Shown: positions 1 through 10,481, numbered from the stretch's first letter. The stretch is 64,000 bases of DNA from Streptomyces sp. TS71-3 (GCF_018327685.1 NZ_BNEL01000003.1:124001-188000); one strand, 5' to 3'. Notes: generated by a model not told the origin, from the sequence alone. Numbers and translations are program-made.

Positions 1-121
1 TCCGGGCACCCCCTGGAGGCCCCGTGAAGCTCGCGCGGAACCCCCGTGAGGCTCACGTGGAGTCCCCGTGGAGCCCTCTCATGGAGTCCCTGGGAGCCCC
101 ACGGCGCCACCGCCCCGAGCC
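1..121. other. Gene-less window edge with degenerate short repeats
   Basis: This stretch lies downstream of the minus-strand ppx gene. It shows a loosely repeated ccccgtgRag motif about every 18-20 bases (for example near 20, 43, 63 and 97). No supported open frame or clear hairpin terminator is visible. Similar decaying repeats occur at other gene 3' ends in this window. Confidence 0.4.
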
Positions 122-1075
122 TCAACGGTGCTCCTGCGCCACCTCGAACGCGATCCCGTCCAGGATGTCGTGCTCGCTCACCACGACCTCCTGCGCGCCG
201 GTGCGCTCCATGACGGCCAGCAGGACGAGGGCGCCGGCGCCGATCACGTCGACGCGGCCGGGGTGCATCACGGGGATCGCCGCGCGTTCGGCGTGAGTGG
301 CGGTGAGCAGGGAGCGGGTGATCTCGGCGACCTTGTCGCGGGGCACGCGCGCGTGGTGGATGACCGCGGGGTCGTACTCCGTCAGGCCGAGCGCGATGGC
401 GGCGACCGTGGTGACCGAGCCGGCAAGGCCCACGAGCGTGTGGGCCCCGGTGAGCGGCACGGTGTCGGCAGCGAGGTCGAGCGCCGCCTCGACGTCCGCG
501 CGTATCGCCTCGACCTGGCCCGGCTCGGGCGGGTCGGTCACGGCGCCGTCCCGCACGAGGTGACGTTCCGTCATCCGCACGCAGCCGATGTCGACGCTGC
601 GCGCCGCCTCCACCCGGTCCCCGCCGAGCACGAACTCCGTGGAGCCGCCGCCGATGTCCACCACCAGGTAGGGACCCGGCACTTCGGGCCGCCCGAGGAG
701 CTCCCGGGTGGCGCCGGTGAACGAGTAGGCGGCCTCCGTGTCACCGGTGACGACCTGGGGCCGCACGCCCAGGGTGTCCAGGACGCCCTGGGCGAACGCG
801 TCCCTGTTGGCCACGTCCCGGGAGGCGGAGGTGGCCACGAACCGCACCCGCTCGGCACCGTGCCGCTCGATCAGGTCCGCGTACCGCCGGCAGACCCGGA
901 ACGTCCGCTCCAGGGCCTCCTCGGCGAACCGCCCGGTCCTGTCGACGCCCTGCCCGAGCCGGACGATCTCCATCGTCCGCTCGACGTCGGCCAGTTCCCC
1001 GCTCTCGGGGCTGACGTCGGCGATGAGCAGCCGGAGGCTGTTGGTTCCGCAGTCGATCGCGGCGACACGGGGCAT
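122..1075 (-). CDS. ppx: Ppx/GppA family phosphatase (exopolyphosphatase-like)
   Basis: This 317-residue protein belongs to the ASKHA-fold Ppx/GppA family, which hydrolyses polyphosphate or pppGpp. The phosphate-1 motif AAIDCGTNSLRLLIAD is at residues 5-20. The second nucleotide-binding motif, VVDIGGGSTEFVLG, follows near residue 140, and GLAGSVTT lies further on. The length fits short actinobacterial members that lack the C-terminal HD domain of long Ppx proteins. The ATG at 1075 has AGGAG about six bases upstream; the open frame continues further but with no similarity. It follows DUF501, divIC and eno on the same strand, an order shared with mycobacteria, where the equivalent gene is called ppx2. 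Whether the natural substrate is polyphosphate, (p)ppGpp or both cannot be told from sequence. Confidence 0.88.
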   Translation of the reverse strand: MPRVAAIDCGTNSLRLLIADVSPESGELADVERTMEIVRLGQGVDRTGRFAEEALERTFRVCRRYADLIERHGAERVRFVATSASRDVANRDAFAQGVLDTLGVRPQVVTGDTEAAYSFTGATRELLGRPEVPGPYLVVDIGGGSTEFVLGGDRVEAARSVDIGCVRMTERHLVRDGAVTDPPEPGQVEAIRADVEAALDLAADTVPLTGAHTLVGLAGSVTTVAAIALGLTEYDPAVIHHARVPRDKVAEITRSLLTATHAERAAIPVMHPGRVDVIGAGALVLLAVMERTGAQEVVVSEHDILDGIAFEVAQEHR

Positions 1076-1124
1076 GGGGGCTCCTGTTCGGGGCGGGGCC
1101 GGGGGCCCGGAGCGGTCGGGGAAC

Positions 1125-1188
1125 GGGGACGGGCGGGTAAGGGGACGGGCGGGTAAGGGGACGGGCGGGTAAGGGGACGGGCGGGCGT
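1125..1188. repeat. 16-bp tandem repeat, four copies
   Basis: The unit ggggacgggcgggtaa is repeated head to tail at 1125, 1141 and 1157, with a decayed fourth copy at 1173-1188. It fills most of the gap between the DUF501 stop and the ppx start. The copies are nearly identical, so it probably arose recently by slippage. Confidence 0.85.
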
Positions 1189-1710
1189 TCAGTCGTCGTC
1201 GAGCCGGACGCACGGGCCCTTCCGCCACCACTCGGGCAGCATCTCCAGTGCCTCGTCTCCGAGCGGGTTGACGCCGGGACCGGCGGCCAGGGAGTGCGCG
1301 ACCAGCACGTGCAGGCACTTCACCCGGTCCGGCATGCCTCCGGCGCTGGGGAAACCGGTCAGCTCCTCGATCTCGTCCCGGCGCCGCAGGTAGTCCTCGT
1401 GCGCCCGCCGGTACGCGGCGGCCAGCTCCGGGTCCGTGCCCAGCCGGTCCGTCATCTCCTTCATGACGCCCTCGGCCTCCAGCGTGCCGATCGCGGAAGC
1501 CGCACGCGGGCAGGTGAGGTAGTACACGGTCGGGAAGGGCGAGCCGTCGGGCAGCCGGGGCGCCGTCTCCACGACGTCGGGCAGCCCGCAGGGGCAGCGG
1601 TGCGCGACGGCCCGCAGACCTCGCGGGGTGCGGCCGAGCTGCCGCGCACAGGCGGCGATGTCCGCTTCGGTCGGCTCGGTGCGCTCGGTGGTCGGCGGGG
1701 GCGTCTGCAT
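1189..1710 (-). CDS. DUF501 family protein
   Basis: This protein of about 173 residues is a DUF501 member, a conserved actinobacterial family of unknown function usually encoded between divIC and ppx, as here. Visible features are HRCPCGLPDVVETAPRLPDG, then FPTVYYLTCPRAASAIGTLE, and near the C-terminus SAGGMPDRVKCLHVLVAHSL. Conserved Cys and His residues (HRCPCG, TCPRA, KCLH) could coordinate a metal, but this is inference. I placed the start at the ATG at 1710 (MQTPPP) because family similarity begins just after it. Two upstream in-frame ATGs at 1731 and 1764 lie in a duplicated ATGAGAGACACC segment without a good ribosome-binding site. No function is claimed. Confidence 0.8.
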   Translation of the reverse strand: MQTPPPTTERTEPTEADIAACARQLGRTPRGLRAVAHRCPCGLPDVVETAPRLPDGSPFPTVYYLTCPRAASAIGTLEAEGVMKEMTDRLGTDPELAAAYRRAHEDYLRRRDEIEELTGFPSAGGMPDRVKCLHVLVAHSLAAGPGVNPLGDEALEMLPEWWRKGPCVRLDDD

Positions 1711-1838
1711 GGCGGGGGCGGTGTCTCTCATCGGTGGAACGGCGGGGGTGGTGGTGTCTCTCATCGGAGGAACGGCGGGGACAGGTACGGAGGTCGGCGG
1801 GGAACGGTGAGGAGTGGCGAGGCGGGGCGGGGCGGAGC

Positions 1839-2396
1839 TCAGGGGGCCGGGGTCGGGCTGGAGGCGCCGGAGGCCCCGGCCGCACCGCCGGTCTTGCCGG
1901 ACTGCCCGCCGCGGTCCGCACGGTCGACGCTCTCCCACACGTGCGCGTACCAGGGCCGCATGGCGGGCGCGCGGCTGCTCTCGTCGGTGCCGGACCGCTC
2001 GGTGGACCTGGGCTGGACGACGACGTACCCGGTCTCGCCGGGCCTGACGTAGTGCAGCCGCTTGCGGATCTGCTGCTCCGCGTAGGCGTCGTCCTGCCAG
2101 CGCGCCTTCTGGTCGCGCAGCCGCTCCACGCGGGCGCGGTCCTGCTCCATCTGCCGGCGCATGTCGCTGATCTCGCCGCGCTGCGAGATGTACTGCCTTA
2201 TCGGGTAGGCCAGCGCCACGACCAGCGAGCAGAGCACCAGCGCGAGCAGCGCCGCGCGGCCGGTGAGCCGGGAGCGGCGGGCCTGGCGCCTGCTCTGGGA
2301 GCGGTAGACGCGGGCAGCGGTCTGCTCGCCGAGCAGCCGCAGCCTGGTCGCGGTGGAGAACCGGTCGCGGCCCGTGTCCCGGTCCCTTCCGGGCAT
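1839..2396 (-). CDS. divIC: Septum formation initiator, FtsB/DivIC family
   Basis: DivIC is a bitopic cell-division protein that forms a coiled coil with FtsL and links FtsQ to the FtsWI septal synthase. The 185-residue product has a basic cytoplasmic N-terminus, one membrane segment (AALLALVLCSLVVALAYPI, about residues 55-75), then a coiled coil from QYISQRGEISDMRRQMEQ onward. The family signature QKARWQDDAYAEQQIRKRL followed by HYVRPGE is present. A low-complexity Ser/Gly/Ala tail follows. The ATG at 2396 has AGGGGAGG about ten bases upstream. The gene lies just downstream of eno, matching S. coelicolor, where divIC is needed for sporulation septation rather than viability. Confidence 0.88.
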   Translation of the reverse strand: MPGRDRDTGRDRFSTATRLRLLGEQTAARVYRSQSRRQARRSRLTGRAALLALVLCSLVVALAYPIRQYISQRGEISDMRRQMEQDRARVERLRDQKARWQDDAYAEQQIRKRLHYVRPGETGYVVVQPRSTERSGTDESSRAPAMRPWYAHVWESVDRADRGGQSGKTGGAAGASGASSPTPAP

Positions 2397-2577
2397 CTGT
2401 TCCCGCCTCCCCTGTATGTGCCGGTGTCCCCGCACACGGTACGGGACCGGGTGCGGGGACGGCGGGACCCACGGGTGTCAGCCGGCGCCCCGCGGAACGC
2501 GCGGGCGTGCGCCGGCCCCTGCCGGCGCAGCCGCCGGAGGGCTTCCCTGCCGGCGCGCTGCGCCCCGTGCCTACTCG

Positions 2578-5051
<2,474 letters not shown>

Positions 5052-5114
5052 GAAGAGATCCCCTCACCGACGCCTGCGAGGTGAGCTGTCGGGTTCGGGC
5101 CGATGGGGTATCCC

Positions 5115-5310
5115 TTGCTCCTTGCGAGCATGGGAGGTTTTGCCCGGCCGTGCGATTTCCGCACGGCTTCACCCCTAGCCGGTCCGTTCACCGTGCCGCT
5201 GCTCGCCTCGTGCTCGTATCGGCGAGGCAGCGGTCCGGTGGGGCCGGCGCTTACCTTGGTTCCCCCGCTCCTGCCTACGGCGCTTCGACGCGACGACTGT
5301 TCCCGTACGA
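5115..5310 (-). promoter_or_regulatory. ydaO-type c-di-AMP riboswitch in the rpfA leader
   Basis: Reading the minus strand, the conserved blocks of the ydaO/yuaA aptamer occur in order. They are GGGGGAACC (5266-5258), GGTGAACGG (5192-5184) and GGGGTGAAGCCG (5175-5164), followed by a hairpin GCCGTGCG-GAAAT-CGCACGGC and a CCTCCC segment. Between the aptamer and the start codon, CTCACC pairs with GGTGAG just before the ribosome-binding site (about 5084-5062), which could form the expression platform. In S. coelicolor, rpfA is known to be controlled by such a riboswitch, with c-di-AMP reducing expression. The exact ends given here are approximate. Confidence 0.88.
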
Positions 5311-5513
5311 ACGCCGGCAGGATTCGGCGTGGCGTCCGTCGGTGCCCGCTGTGGCGAGCGGACATGACGGTAAACAGCTGATGCGCCGGATTTCAAAGCG
5401 AACTGGGGTTGGTGAGACCCATCTCTCATTCGAGCAAATCGGACAGAACCCCCCGAACTTCAGCCGTTTTTCGCCCGATTCAGGGGTAAAGATCGAGACC
5501 TTTCCGGATGAGT

Positions 5514-6506
5514 TTAGAAAAGATCAAGGTTCTGGCCAGGGAGGATCAGGTCCGGATCGGCCCCGACGGTCTTCTTGTTGGCTGCATATAGTTTCGGCCA
5601 GCCGCCCTTGAGGTCATGGGAGTCGGCGATGGCCGAGAGGTTGTCGCCGGGACGCACCGTGTACACCCCTCCCCTGTCGCCGCCACCCTCGCCGCCGGCG
5701 CCGCGCGAGGCGTGCCGGCCGGTACCCCGGGAGCCGTCCGAACCGTCGCCTCCGGAGCCCTTGTGCGCCTCGTGCGCACGGCCACCGCGATGGCGACCGG
5801 AGCCGTCCGAGTTGTCGCCTTTGGACGGTACTCCAGAGGGCGTCGCCGACGAGACGCCACCATGGTCGGCTTCACCGTCGGCCGGGGCCGAGGACGATCC
5901 CCCATGGGACGAAGAGGATGAACCCGGCGCATCGGACGGCGTGCTCGCGGGTATCCCCGCGTCCGAGTCCCCCAGGCCGCCAACCCCGGACTCGGATCCG
6001 GATCCGGACTCGCGGGACGGGTCGCCCGTGGCGCCCGTACCCGTCTCGCGGGACGAAGCCCTGCCACCCTGGTCGTTACCGGATGAACCCGGCGAACCGG
6101 ACGGTGAACCGTGGCTCTTGCCGAGTCCCACGATGTCGGCACACCCCGGCCACGCACCGGGCCCCCGGCCCGCGAGCACCTTCTGCGCGACCGCGATCTG
6201 CTCGGACCTGCTGGCCTGGTCCGGCCGAGGCGCGTAGTCCAGGCCGCCGTACAGCACCCACATGTTCGCGGAGAGCTGGAGGCCGCCGTAGTAGCTGTTC
6301 CCGGGGTCGGCGCTCCAGGAGCCGCCGCTCTCGCAGTTCGCGAGGCGGTTCCAGGTTGCGTTGTCCGCCTTCCAGGCGGTGCCGTCCGCGTGCGCGCCGG
6401 TCGCGCCGAGCAGCGGGATGGCGATGGCGGAGCCGGTCACTCCGGCCGCGAGGACGAGAGCGGGTGCTTGACGGGGGCGCCGATGCCGGCCGTTCCCGGA
6501 GAGCAT
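5514..6506 (-). CDS. rpfC: Resuscitation-promoting factor with long Gly/Ser linker and LysM domain
   Basis: This second Rpf is 330 residues. It has a basic start (MLSGNGRHRR), a signal peptide ending near residue 40 (GATGAHA) and an Rpf domain (about 42-118) with the catalytic Glu59 in ANCESGGSW. A linker of roughly 150 residues rich in Gly, Ser and Asp follows, then a LysM domain from about 278 (YTVRPGDNLSAIADSH) to the end (LPGQNLDLF). By position next to rpfA and eno it matches S. coelicolor rpfC. The linker is unusually long and of low complexity, which suggests a flexible spacer holding the lytic domain away from the LysM anchor. It has no visible riboswitch. The gap of 462 bases to rpfA argues for separate transcription. 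Confidence 0.9.
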   Translation of the reverse strand: MLSGNGRHRRPRQAPALVLAAGVTGSAIAIPLLGATGAHADGTAWKADNATWNRLANCESGGSWSADPGNSYYGGLQLSANMWVLYGGLDYAPRPDQASRSEQIAVAQKVLAGRGPGAWPGCADIVGLGKSHGSPSGSPGSSGNDQGGRASSRETGTGATGDPSRESGSGSESGVGGLGDSDAGIPASTPSDAPGSSSSSHGGSSSAPADGEADHGGVSSATPSGVPSKGDNSDGSGRHRGGRAHEAHKGSGGDGSDGSRGTGRHASRGAGGEGGGDRGGVYTVRPGDNLSAIADSHDLKGGWPKLYAANKKTVGADPDLILPGQNLDLF

Positions 6507-6564
6507 GCGAAGGCCTTTCGCGTGGCGGATCTGACGACTATGAAGACGGCCCTGCGCCGCGGAC

Positions 6565-6630
6565 GGTTCACGTGTTCGCGGATGGTTTACGTGTTCGCGG
6601 ATGGTTCACGTGTACGCGGACGATTCACGT
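6565..6630. repeat. 19-bp direct repeats upstream of rpfC
   Basis: Three successive 19-base units, with the consensus ggttcacgtgttcgcggat, start at 6565, 6584 and 6603. A partial fourth starts at about 6622. Most units keep a cacgtg or tacgtg core. They lie directly upstream of the rpfC start on the minus strand, so they could be repeated regulator sites or simple slippage repeats. Confidence 0.7.
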
Positions 6631-6637
6631 GCAAAAC

Positions 6638-6765
6638 GACGTGCCTGGCGTGCCTGGCGTGCCTGGCATGTCTGCTGTGTCTGGCATGCCTGTCGTGCCT
6701 GGCACGCCTCTCCTACCTGGCACGCCCCCCGGGCCTGGCACGCCTGATGTGTCTGGTGTGACTGG
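6638..6765. repeat. Degenerate 9-10-bp repeat array (tgcctggc)
   Basis: About a dozen imperfect copies of g-tgcctggc-(g/a) follow one another, drifting into tgtctggtgtgactggc at the far end. Nine-base periodicity makes every frame look like a Gly-X-Pro or Val-Pro-Gly repeat. No start site or coding context supports translation. Confidence 0.7.
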
Positions 6766-6999
6766 CGCGCCGGACCTGATCGATGTGACCGGCGTGACGC
6801 ATGTGATCGCGCCGCCGGTCGAAGGTGACCGTAGCGACCTCACACGTCCATCACAAGTCGATGCAGCGGAGATCACATCAACGTCACAGTCCTGACACCC
6901 CGCCAGGCATCGCCTGTGGCGGCCTCCCTTCGTGGCCCGCCGGGAGCCGCACCCCGCCGGGGGTCGGGCCGGCCGCACGCACCGGATACGGTCGGGGGC

Positions 7000-8292
7000 G
7001 TGACCGACCGGCCCCTTCCCGACGCGCCGCCCGAGCTGTTCAGCCGGGCCTTCGCCACGGACCCGTATCCCGCCTACGCCTGGCTGCGCGAGCACGCTCC
7101 GGTGCGGTGGACGCGGCTGCCCAGCGGGGTCGAGGCGTGGCTGGTGACCCGGTACGCGGACGCCCGCGAGGCGCTGGCCGACCCCCGGCTGAGCAAGAAC
7201 CCGGCGCACCACGCCGAGCCCGCGCACGCCCAGGGCCGCACCGGCATCCCGGGCGAGCGCAAGGCCGAGCTGATGACGCACCTGCTCAACATCGACCCGC
7301 CGGACCACACCCGGCTCAGGCGGCTGGTCTCGAAGGCCTTCACGCCGCGCCGGGTCGCCGCCTTCGCGCCCCGCGTCCAGGAGCTGACGGACCGGCTCAT
7401 CGACGGCTTCGCGGGGCGGGGCTCAGCGGACCTCATCCACGAGTTCGCCTTCCCGCTGCCCATCTACGCCATCTGCGACATGCTGGGCGTACCGGGCGAG
7501 GACCAGGACAACTTCCGCGACTGGGCCGGGATGATGATCCGGCACGGCACGGGCCCGCGCGGCGGCGTCGGCAGGGCCGTCAAGAAGATGCGCGGCTACC
7601 TGACGGAGCTGATCCACCGCAAGCGCTCCGACCTCGGCGACGACCTGATCTCCGGCCTGATCCGGGCCTCCGACCACGGCGAGCACCTCACCGAGAACGA
7701 GGCCGCCGCGATGTGCTTCGTGCTGCTCTTCGCCGGTTTCGAGACCACCGTGAACCTGATCGGCAACGGCACCTACGCCCTCCTCACCCACCCCGGGCAG
7801 CGCGACGCCCTGGCGCGGTCGCTGGCCCGCGGCGAGCAGACGCTGCTGGAGACCGGGATAGAGGAGCTGCTGAGGTTCGACGGGCCGGTGGAGCTGGCGA
7901 CGTGGCGGTTCGCGACGCGTCCCCTCCAGATCGGCGGGCAGCGGATCGCCGAGGGTGAGCCGGTGCTCGTGGTGCTCGCGGCGGCCGACCGGGACCCCGA
8001 GCGGTTCGCCCACCCCGACAGGCTCGACCTCAGCCGGGCCGACAACCAGCACCTCGGCTACGGCCACGGCATCCACTACTGCCTGGGCGCCCCGCTCGCC
8101 CGCCTGGAGGGCCGCACGGCGCTCGCGACGCTGCTCGACCGGCTCCCCGACCTCCGTCTCGCCCGCGACCCGGCGGACCTGCGCTGGCGCGGCGGCCTGA
8201 TCATGCGGGGCCTGCGGGAGCTGCCGGTGGCGTTCACGCCGACGGCACCGGCGGCACCGGCGGAGAGCCGGGGAGCGGGCGCGCCTCGGTAG
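7000..8292 (+). CDS. Cytochrome P450, CYP107-like
   Basis: This 430-residue soluble bacterial (class I) P450 binds haem and hydroxylates or otherwise oxidises a small molecule using external ferredoxin and reductase. Key parts are visible: the I-helix oxygen-activation motif AGFETT (245-250), the K-helix ExxR as EELLR (288-292), and the haem-binding loop GYGHGIHYCLGAPLAR with the ligand Cys361. The GTG at 7000 is the likely start; the frame upstream has no family similarity. No ferredoxin or biosynthetic genes are nearby. The same position in S. coelicolor holds a CYP107-family P450, from memory CYP107U1. The substrate is unknown. Confidence 0.92.
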   Translation: MTDRPLPDAPPELFSRAFATDPYPAYAWLREHAPVRWTRLPSGVEAWLVTRYADAREALADPRLSKNPAHHAEPAHAQGRTGIPGERKAELMTHLLNIDPPDHTRLRRLVSKAFTPRRVAAFAPRVQELTDRLIDGFAGRGSADLIHEFAFPLPIYAICDMLGVPGEDQDNFRDWAGMMIRHGTGPRGGVGRAVKKMRGYLTELIHRKRSDLGDDLISGLIRASDHGEHLTENEAAAMCFVLLFAGFETTVNLIGNGTYALLTHPGQRDALARSLARGEQTLLETGIEELLRFDGPVELATWRFATRPLQIGGQRIAEGEPVLVVLAAADRDPERFAHPDRLDLSRADNQHLGYGHGIHYCLGAPLARLEGRTALATLLDRLPDLRLARDPADLRWRGGLIMRGLRELPVAFTPTAPAAPAESRGAGAPR

Positions 8293-8325
8293 GGGGTACG
8301 GCCTCGCAGGGGCCGGTATGGGCGC

Positions 8326-8377
8326 GCACCGCCCGGTGAGTAAGAGGGCGCCCGCACCGCTCGGTAAAAGGGCGCCC
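8326..8377. repeat. Two-copy imperfect tandem repeat between convergent genes
   Basis: gcaccgcccggtgag-taagagggcgccc (8326-8353) is followed by gcaccgctcggtaaaagggcgccc (8354-8377). A direct repeat of ggtacggcctc flanks the pair near 8296 and 8388. It lies between the 3' ends of the P450 and mazG genes. The internal gggcgccc can pair with itself, but no classical terminator stem is obvious. Confidence 0.6.
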
Positions 8378-8395
8378 GCTAATCGGGGTACGGCC

Positions 8396-9574
8396 TCACT
8401 GGGAGCGCGGGCCGTCCCGTCGTTCCGCCTCCGCCGTCCGTATCGCGTCCCGGTACGCGCGGGCCGCGGCCCGCAGCGCCGCCTCCGGATCGACGCCCTC
8501 GTGCTCGGCGCGCACCGCCAGGGCGAGCAGTTCGTACCCGACGCCCTCGCCGGCCGGCAGCGGTACGCCCAGATCGGCCGTGCGTGCGCGGGAGGCGAGC
8601 TTCGCGGCGAGCGCGAGGCCCGGCTGGCCCAGCGGGACGCCCTCAGTGACGGACGTCCTCCGCTTCTCCTCGGCCTTGGTGCGCAGCCAGTGCTCCCTGA
8701 CGTCCTCGGGGGTCTCGGCGGTGTCGTCCCCGAAGACGTGCGGATGCCGCAGGATCAGCTTGGCGACGATCCCGGCCGCGACATCGTCGATGGAGAACGC
8801 GCCGCCTCCCGTGCCGCCCTGCTCCTCCGCGGCCCCCGCCTCGTCCGGGGCGCCGAGCGCGTCCGGGCCGTGGGCCGGGCTCTCGCCGTCCTCCACCTGC
8901 TCGTCGTCCTCGACGCCGTCGACGTCCTCGACATCCCCGACGTCCCCAGCGGTGCCCTCCTCGGCGATCCGCGCGTGGAAGACGACCTGGAGGAGCACGT
9001 CGCCCAGTTCCTCGCGCAGCTCGTCGCGGTCCCCGTCCTCGATGGCCTCCACCAGCTCGTACGCCTCCTCGATGGCGTACTTCGCCAGGCCCTGGTGGGT
9101 CTGCCGCGAGGACCAGGGGCACTCCCCGCGGATCCGGTCCATGACCTGGACGAGGTCGAGCAGCCGCGCGCCGGGCAGATCGTACGAGGCGGGCAGCAGT
9201 TCCAGGTCGGGCATGCGGACGCGCCCGGAGCCGGCCAGGTTCGCGAGGCCGTCCGTCAGCCGCGGGTCGCCCTCGCCGGTGGCGACGACCACCACGTCGG
9301 CGCCGCCGGCGCACGCGTCCACCAGCTCCTGCGCGGTGGGAGAGGCGTGCTCGACGGTGACGCCCGCCTCCCGCAGGTACGGCATCTGCGGGTGGTCCGG
9401 GTCGGCGCACAGCACCCGGTCGGCGCTCCCCAGCGCCTGCCAGGCAGGCCAGGACAGCAGCCCCGGTGCCACCCGGTGGCTCGTGGTGAGCAGGACGATA
9501 CGGCCGGTCCCGGCTCCGCCGGACTCCGGAACCGCACCGGAGGTGCCGGAGGAACGCGTCGCAGAAGTCTTCAC
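8396..9574 (-). CDS. mazG: MazG-type nucleoside triphosphate pyrophosphohydrolase
   Basis: MazG enzymes hydrolyse NTPs and dNTPs to the monophosphate and pyrophosphate, cleaning damaged nucleotides. The 392-residue protein has an N-terminal domain of about 130 residues (from GRIVLLTTSHRVAPGLLSW) resembling the degenerate domain found before actinobacterial MazG. The MazG domain follows: MDRIRGECPWSSRQTHQGL, the metal-binding helix IEEAYELVEAIE, and EELGDVLLQVVFHA. The second half (FSIDDVAAGIVAKLILRHPHVFGD to EEKRRTSVTEGVP) is separated by an acidic insertion of about 60 residues, described under findings. The start is the GTG at 9574; the frame upstream runs through repeat DNA. Confidence 0.85.
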   Translation of the reverse strand: MKTSATRSSGTSGAVPESGGAGTGRIVLLTTSHRVAPGLLSWPAWQALGSADRVLCADPDHPQMPYLREAGVTVEHASPTAQELVDACAGGADVVVVATGEGDPRLTDGLANLAGSGRVRMPDLELLPASYDLPGARLLDLVQVMDRIRGECPWSSRQTHQGLAKYAIEEAYELVEAIEDGDRDELREELGDVLLQVVFHARIAEEGTAGDVGDVEDVDGVEDDEQVEDGESPAHGPDALGAPDEAGAAEEQGGTGGGAFSIDDVAAGIVAKLILRHPHVFGDDTAETPEDVREHWLRTKAEEKRRTSVTEGVPLGQPGLALAAKLASRARTADLGVPLPAGEGVGYELLALAVRAEHEGVDPEAALRAAARAYRDAIRTAEAERRDGPRSQ

Positions 9575-9643
9575 GCCTCGAACGTAACCCAGAACGCGAC
9601 CTCGACGGCGCCCCTGCTCGGCCCGGCACCGCGGACGCGAGGC

Positions 9644-9747
9644 CCGTTCATGAGACGCAGGACCCCGCCATAACGCGTGGGAGCCCGTCCACGAGACGTA
9701 GGACCCCGTCCATAAGGCGTAGGGCCGCTCCATGAGACGTAAAGGCC
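9644..9747. repeat. 20-21-bp tandem repeat, five degenerate copies
   Basis: Units of the type ccgtccatgagacgtaggac recur with cat/cac anchors at about 9649, 9669, 9690, 9711 and 9731. They fill the gap upstream of mazG. Because the period is 20-21 bases, long open frames run through it on the minus strand, which inflates the apparent 5' end of mazG. Confidence 0.75.
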
Positions 9748-9770
9748 CCATCCGCGAAAGGCCCCCACGA

Positions 9771-9792
9771 GGGGCGCGGTGAGCCGCGCCCC
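9771..9792 (-). terminator. Hairpin downstream of the SurA-like lipoprotein gene
   Basis: ggggcgcgg (9771-9779) and ccgcgcccc (9784-9792) form a perfect 9-bp stem with a tgag loop. It ends 11 bases after the stop codon of the gene at 9804, so it is well placed as an intrinsic terminator, though with no U-run. Confidence 0.7.
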
Positions 9793-9803
9793 GGGGCGGG
9801 GCC

Positions 9804-10463
9804 CTAAACCTGCTGCTGCGGCGGCGAGCTGACCTCCCGCAGCCACGGAACCTTCGCGTCCACGCGGCTGCTCTTCTTCACGTCCCACGCCCCGTACCGC
9901 GGGTTGATGTCGATGTTCATCGACTTCGACGTCGTGCCGAGGTGCTTCCAGAGCGCGGCCTGGCCGTCGGGCGAGTTCATGTTGATGCCGAGCTTCTTTG
10001 CGAGCTTCTGGGCCTCCAGCTCGGTGCGCAGGCTCTCGTCCAGGTGCGCGGGGGCGACCGCGTACTGCTCCAGCCAGCCCGTCTCCAGGGCCTTGGCGCC
10101 ACCCGCCTGGCTCTCCATGCCGGTGCGCATCATCTGCACCTCTTTGCGGCTCGCCGCGACCCCGGCGTCCTGGGCGGCGCGGTGCAGCACCCGGTCCAGC
10201 ACCATCGTCTGAAGAGTGCTCCGGGTGAGGCCGCCGGTCTTGCCGACGACCTGCTCGTACTGCGTGTCGTCCTTGAGGGCCGACCGGAGGGCGCCCCGGA
10301 CCTCGTTGACCCGGCCCTCCAACTCGGAGACCGTGATCCGCCGGCCGTCGACGACGGCGGCCGCGCCCGGGTGCGCGTCGTTCCCGCAGCCGGTCAGGAG
10401 GGGCGCGGCGGCCAGCAGTGCGGCGGAGCTGACGAGAAGCGCAGTGCGTCGGCGGCGGTGCAA
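9804..10463 (-). CDS. SurA N-terminal-domain lipoprotein
   Basis: The 219-residue product has a basic N-terminus, a hydrophobic segment and a lipobox LLTGC near residue 25, so it should be lipid-anchored outside the membrane. The mature part starts with a SurA/trigger-factor-like chaperone segment (AAVVDGRRITVSELEGRVNEVRGAL). It is helical throughout, and no parvulin peptidyl-prolyl isomerase domain follows. The start appears to be a TTG at 10463 with GGGAGG five to six bases upstream; no ATG or GTG fits the ribosome-binding site. A lipoprotein of this kind (LpqU/SurA-like) sits between eno and mfd in several actinobacteria. A role in secreted-protein folding is inferred. Confidence 0.82.
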   Translation of the reverse strand: MHRRRRTALLVSSAALLAAAPLLTGCGNDAHPGAAAVVDGRRITVSELEGRVNEVRGALRSALKDDTQYEQVVGKTGGLTRSTLQTMVLDRVLHRAAQDAGVAASRKEVQMMRTGMESQAGGAKALETGWLEQYAVAPAHLDESLRTELEAQKLAKKLGINMNSPDGQAALWKHLGTTSKSMNIDINPRYGAWDVKKSSRVDAKVPWLREVSSPPQQQV

Positions 10464-10481
10464 AGGAACCTCCCGAGGCGA

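Larger units (their letters stand above)
6507..6999. other. Divergent promoter region between rpfC and the P450 gene, packed with short repeats
   Basis: No gene is supported here. The rpfC-proximal part holds the 19-bp repeats at 6565-6630 and then the 9-10-bp tgcctggc repeats up to about 6760. From 6780 to 6895 there are several GTGA/TCAC half-sites (for example gaaggtgaccgtagcgacctcac at 6819-6841). These resemble loose Crp-type sites, but I cannot assign a regulator. Confidence 0.45.

Noticed and set aside
6625..7308. A collagen-like or Val-Pro-Gly repeat gene upstream of the P450
   Set aside because: The translation derives from a 9-10-bp DNA repeat and changes frame without penalty. It overlaps the 5' end of the P450 gene on the opposite strand.
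7000..8292. The P450 as part of a secondary-metabolite cluster
   Set aside because: All neighbours are housekeeping genes in conserved order, with no ferredoxin, synthase or tailoring genes.
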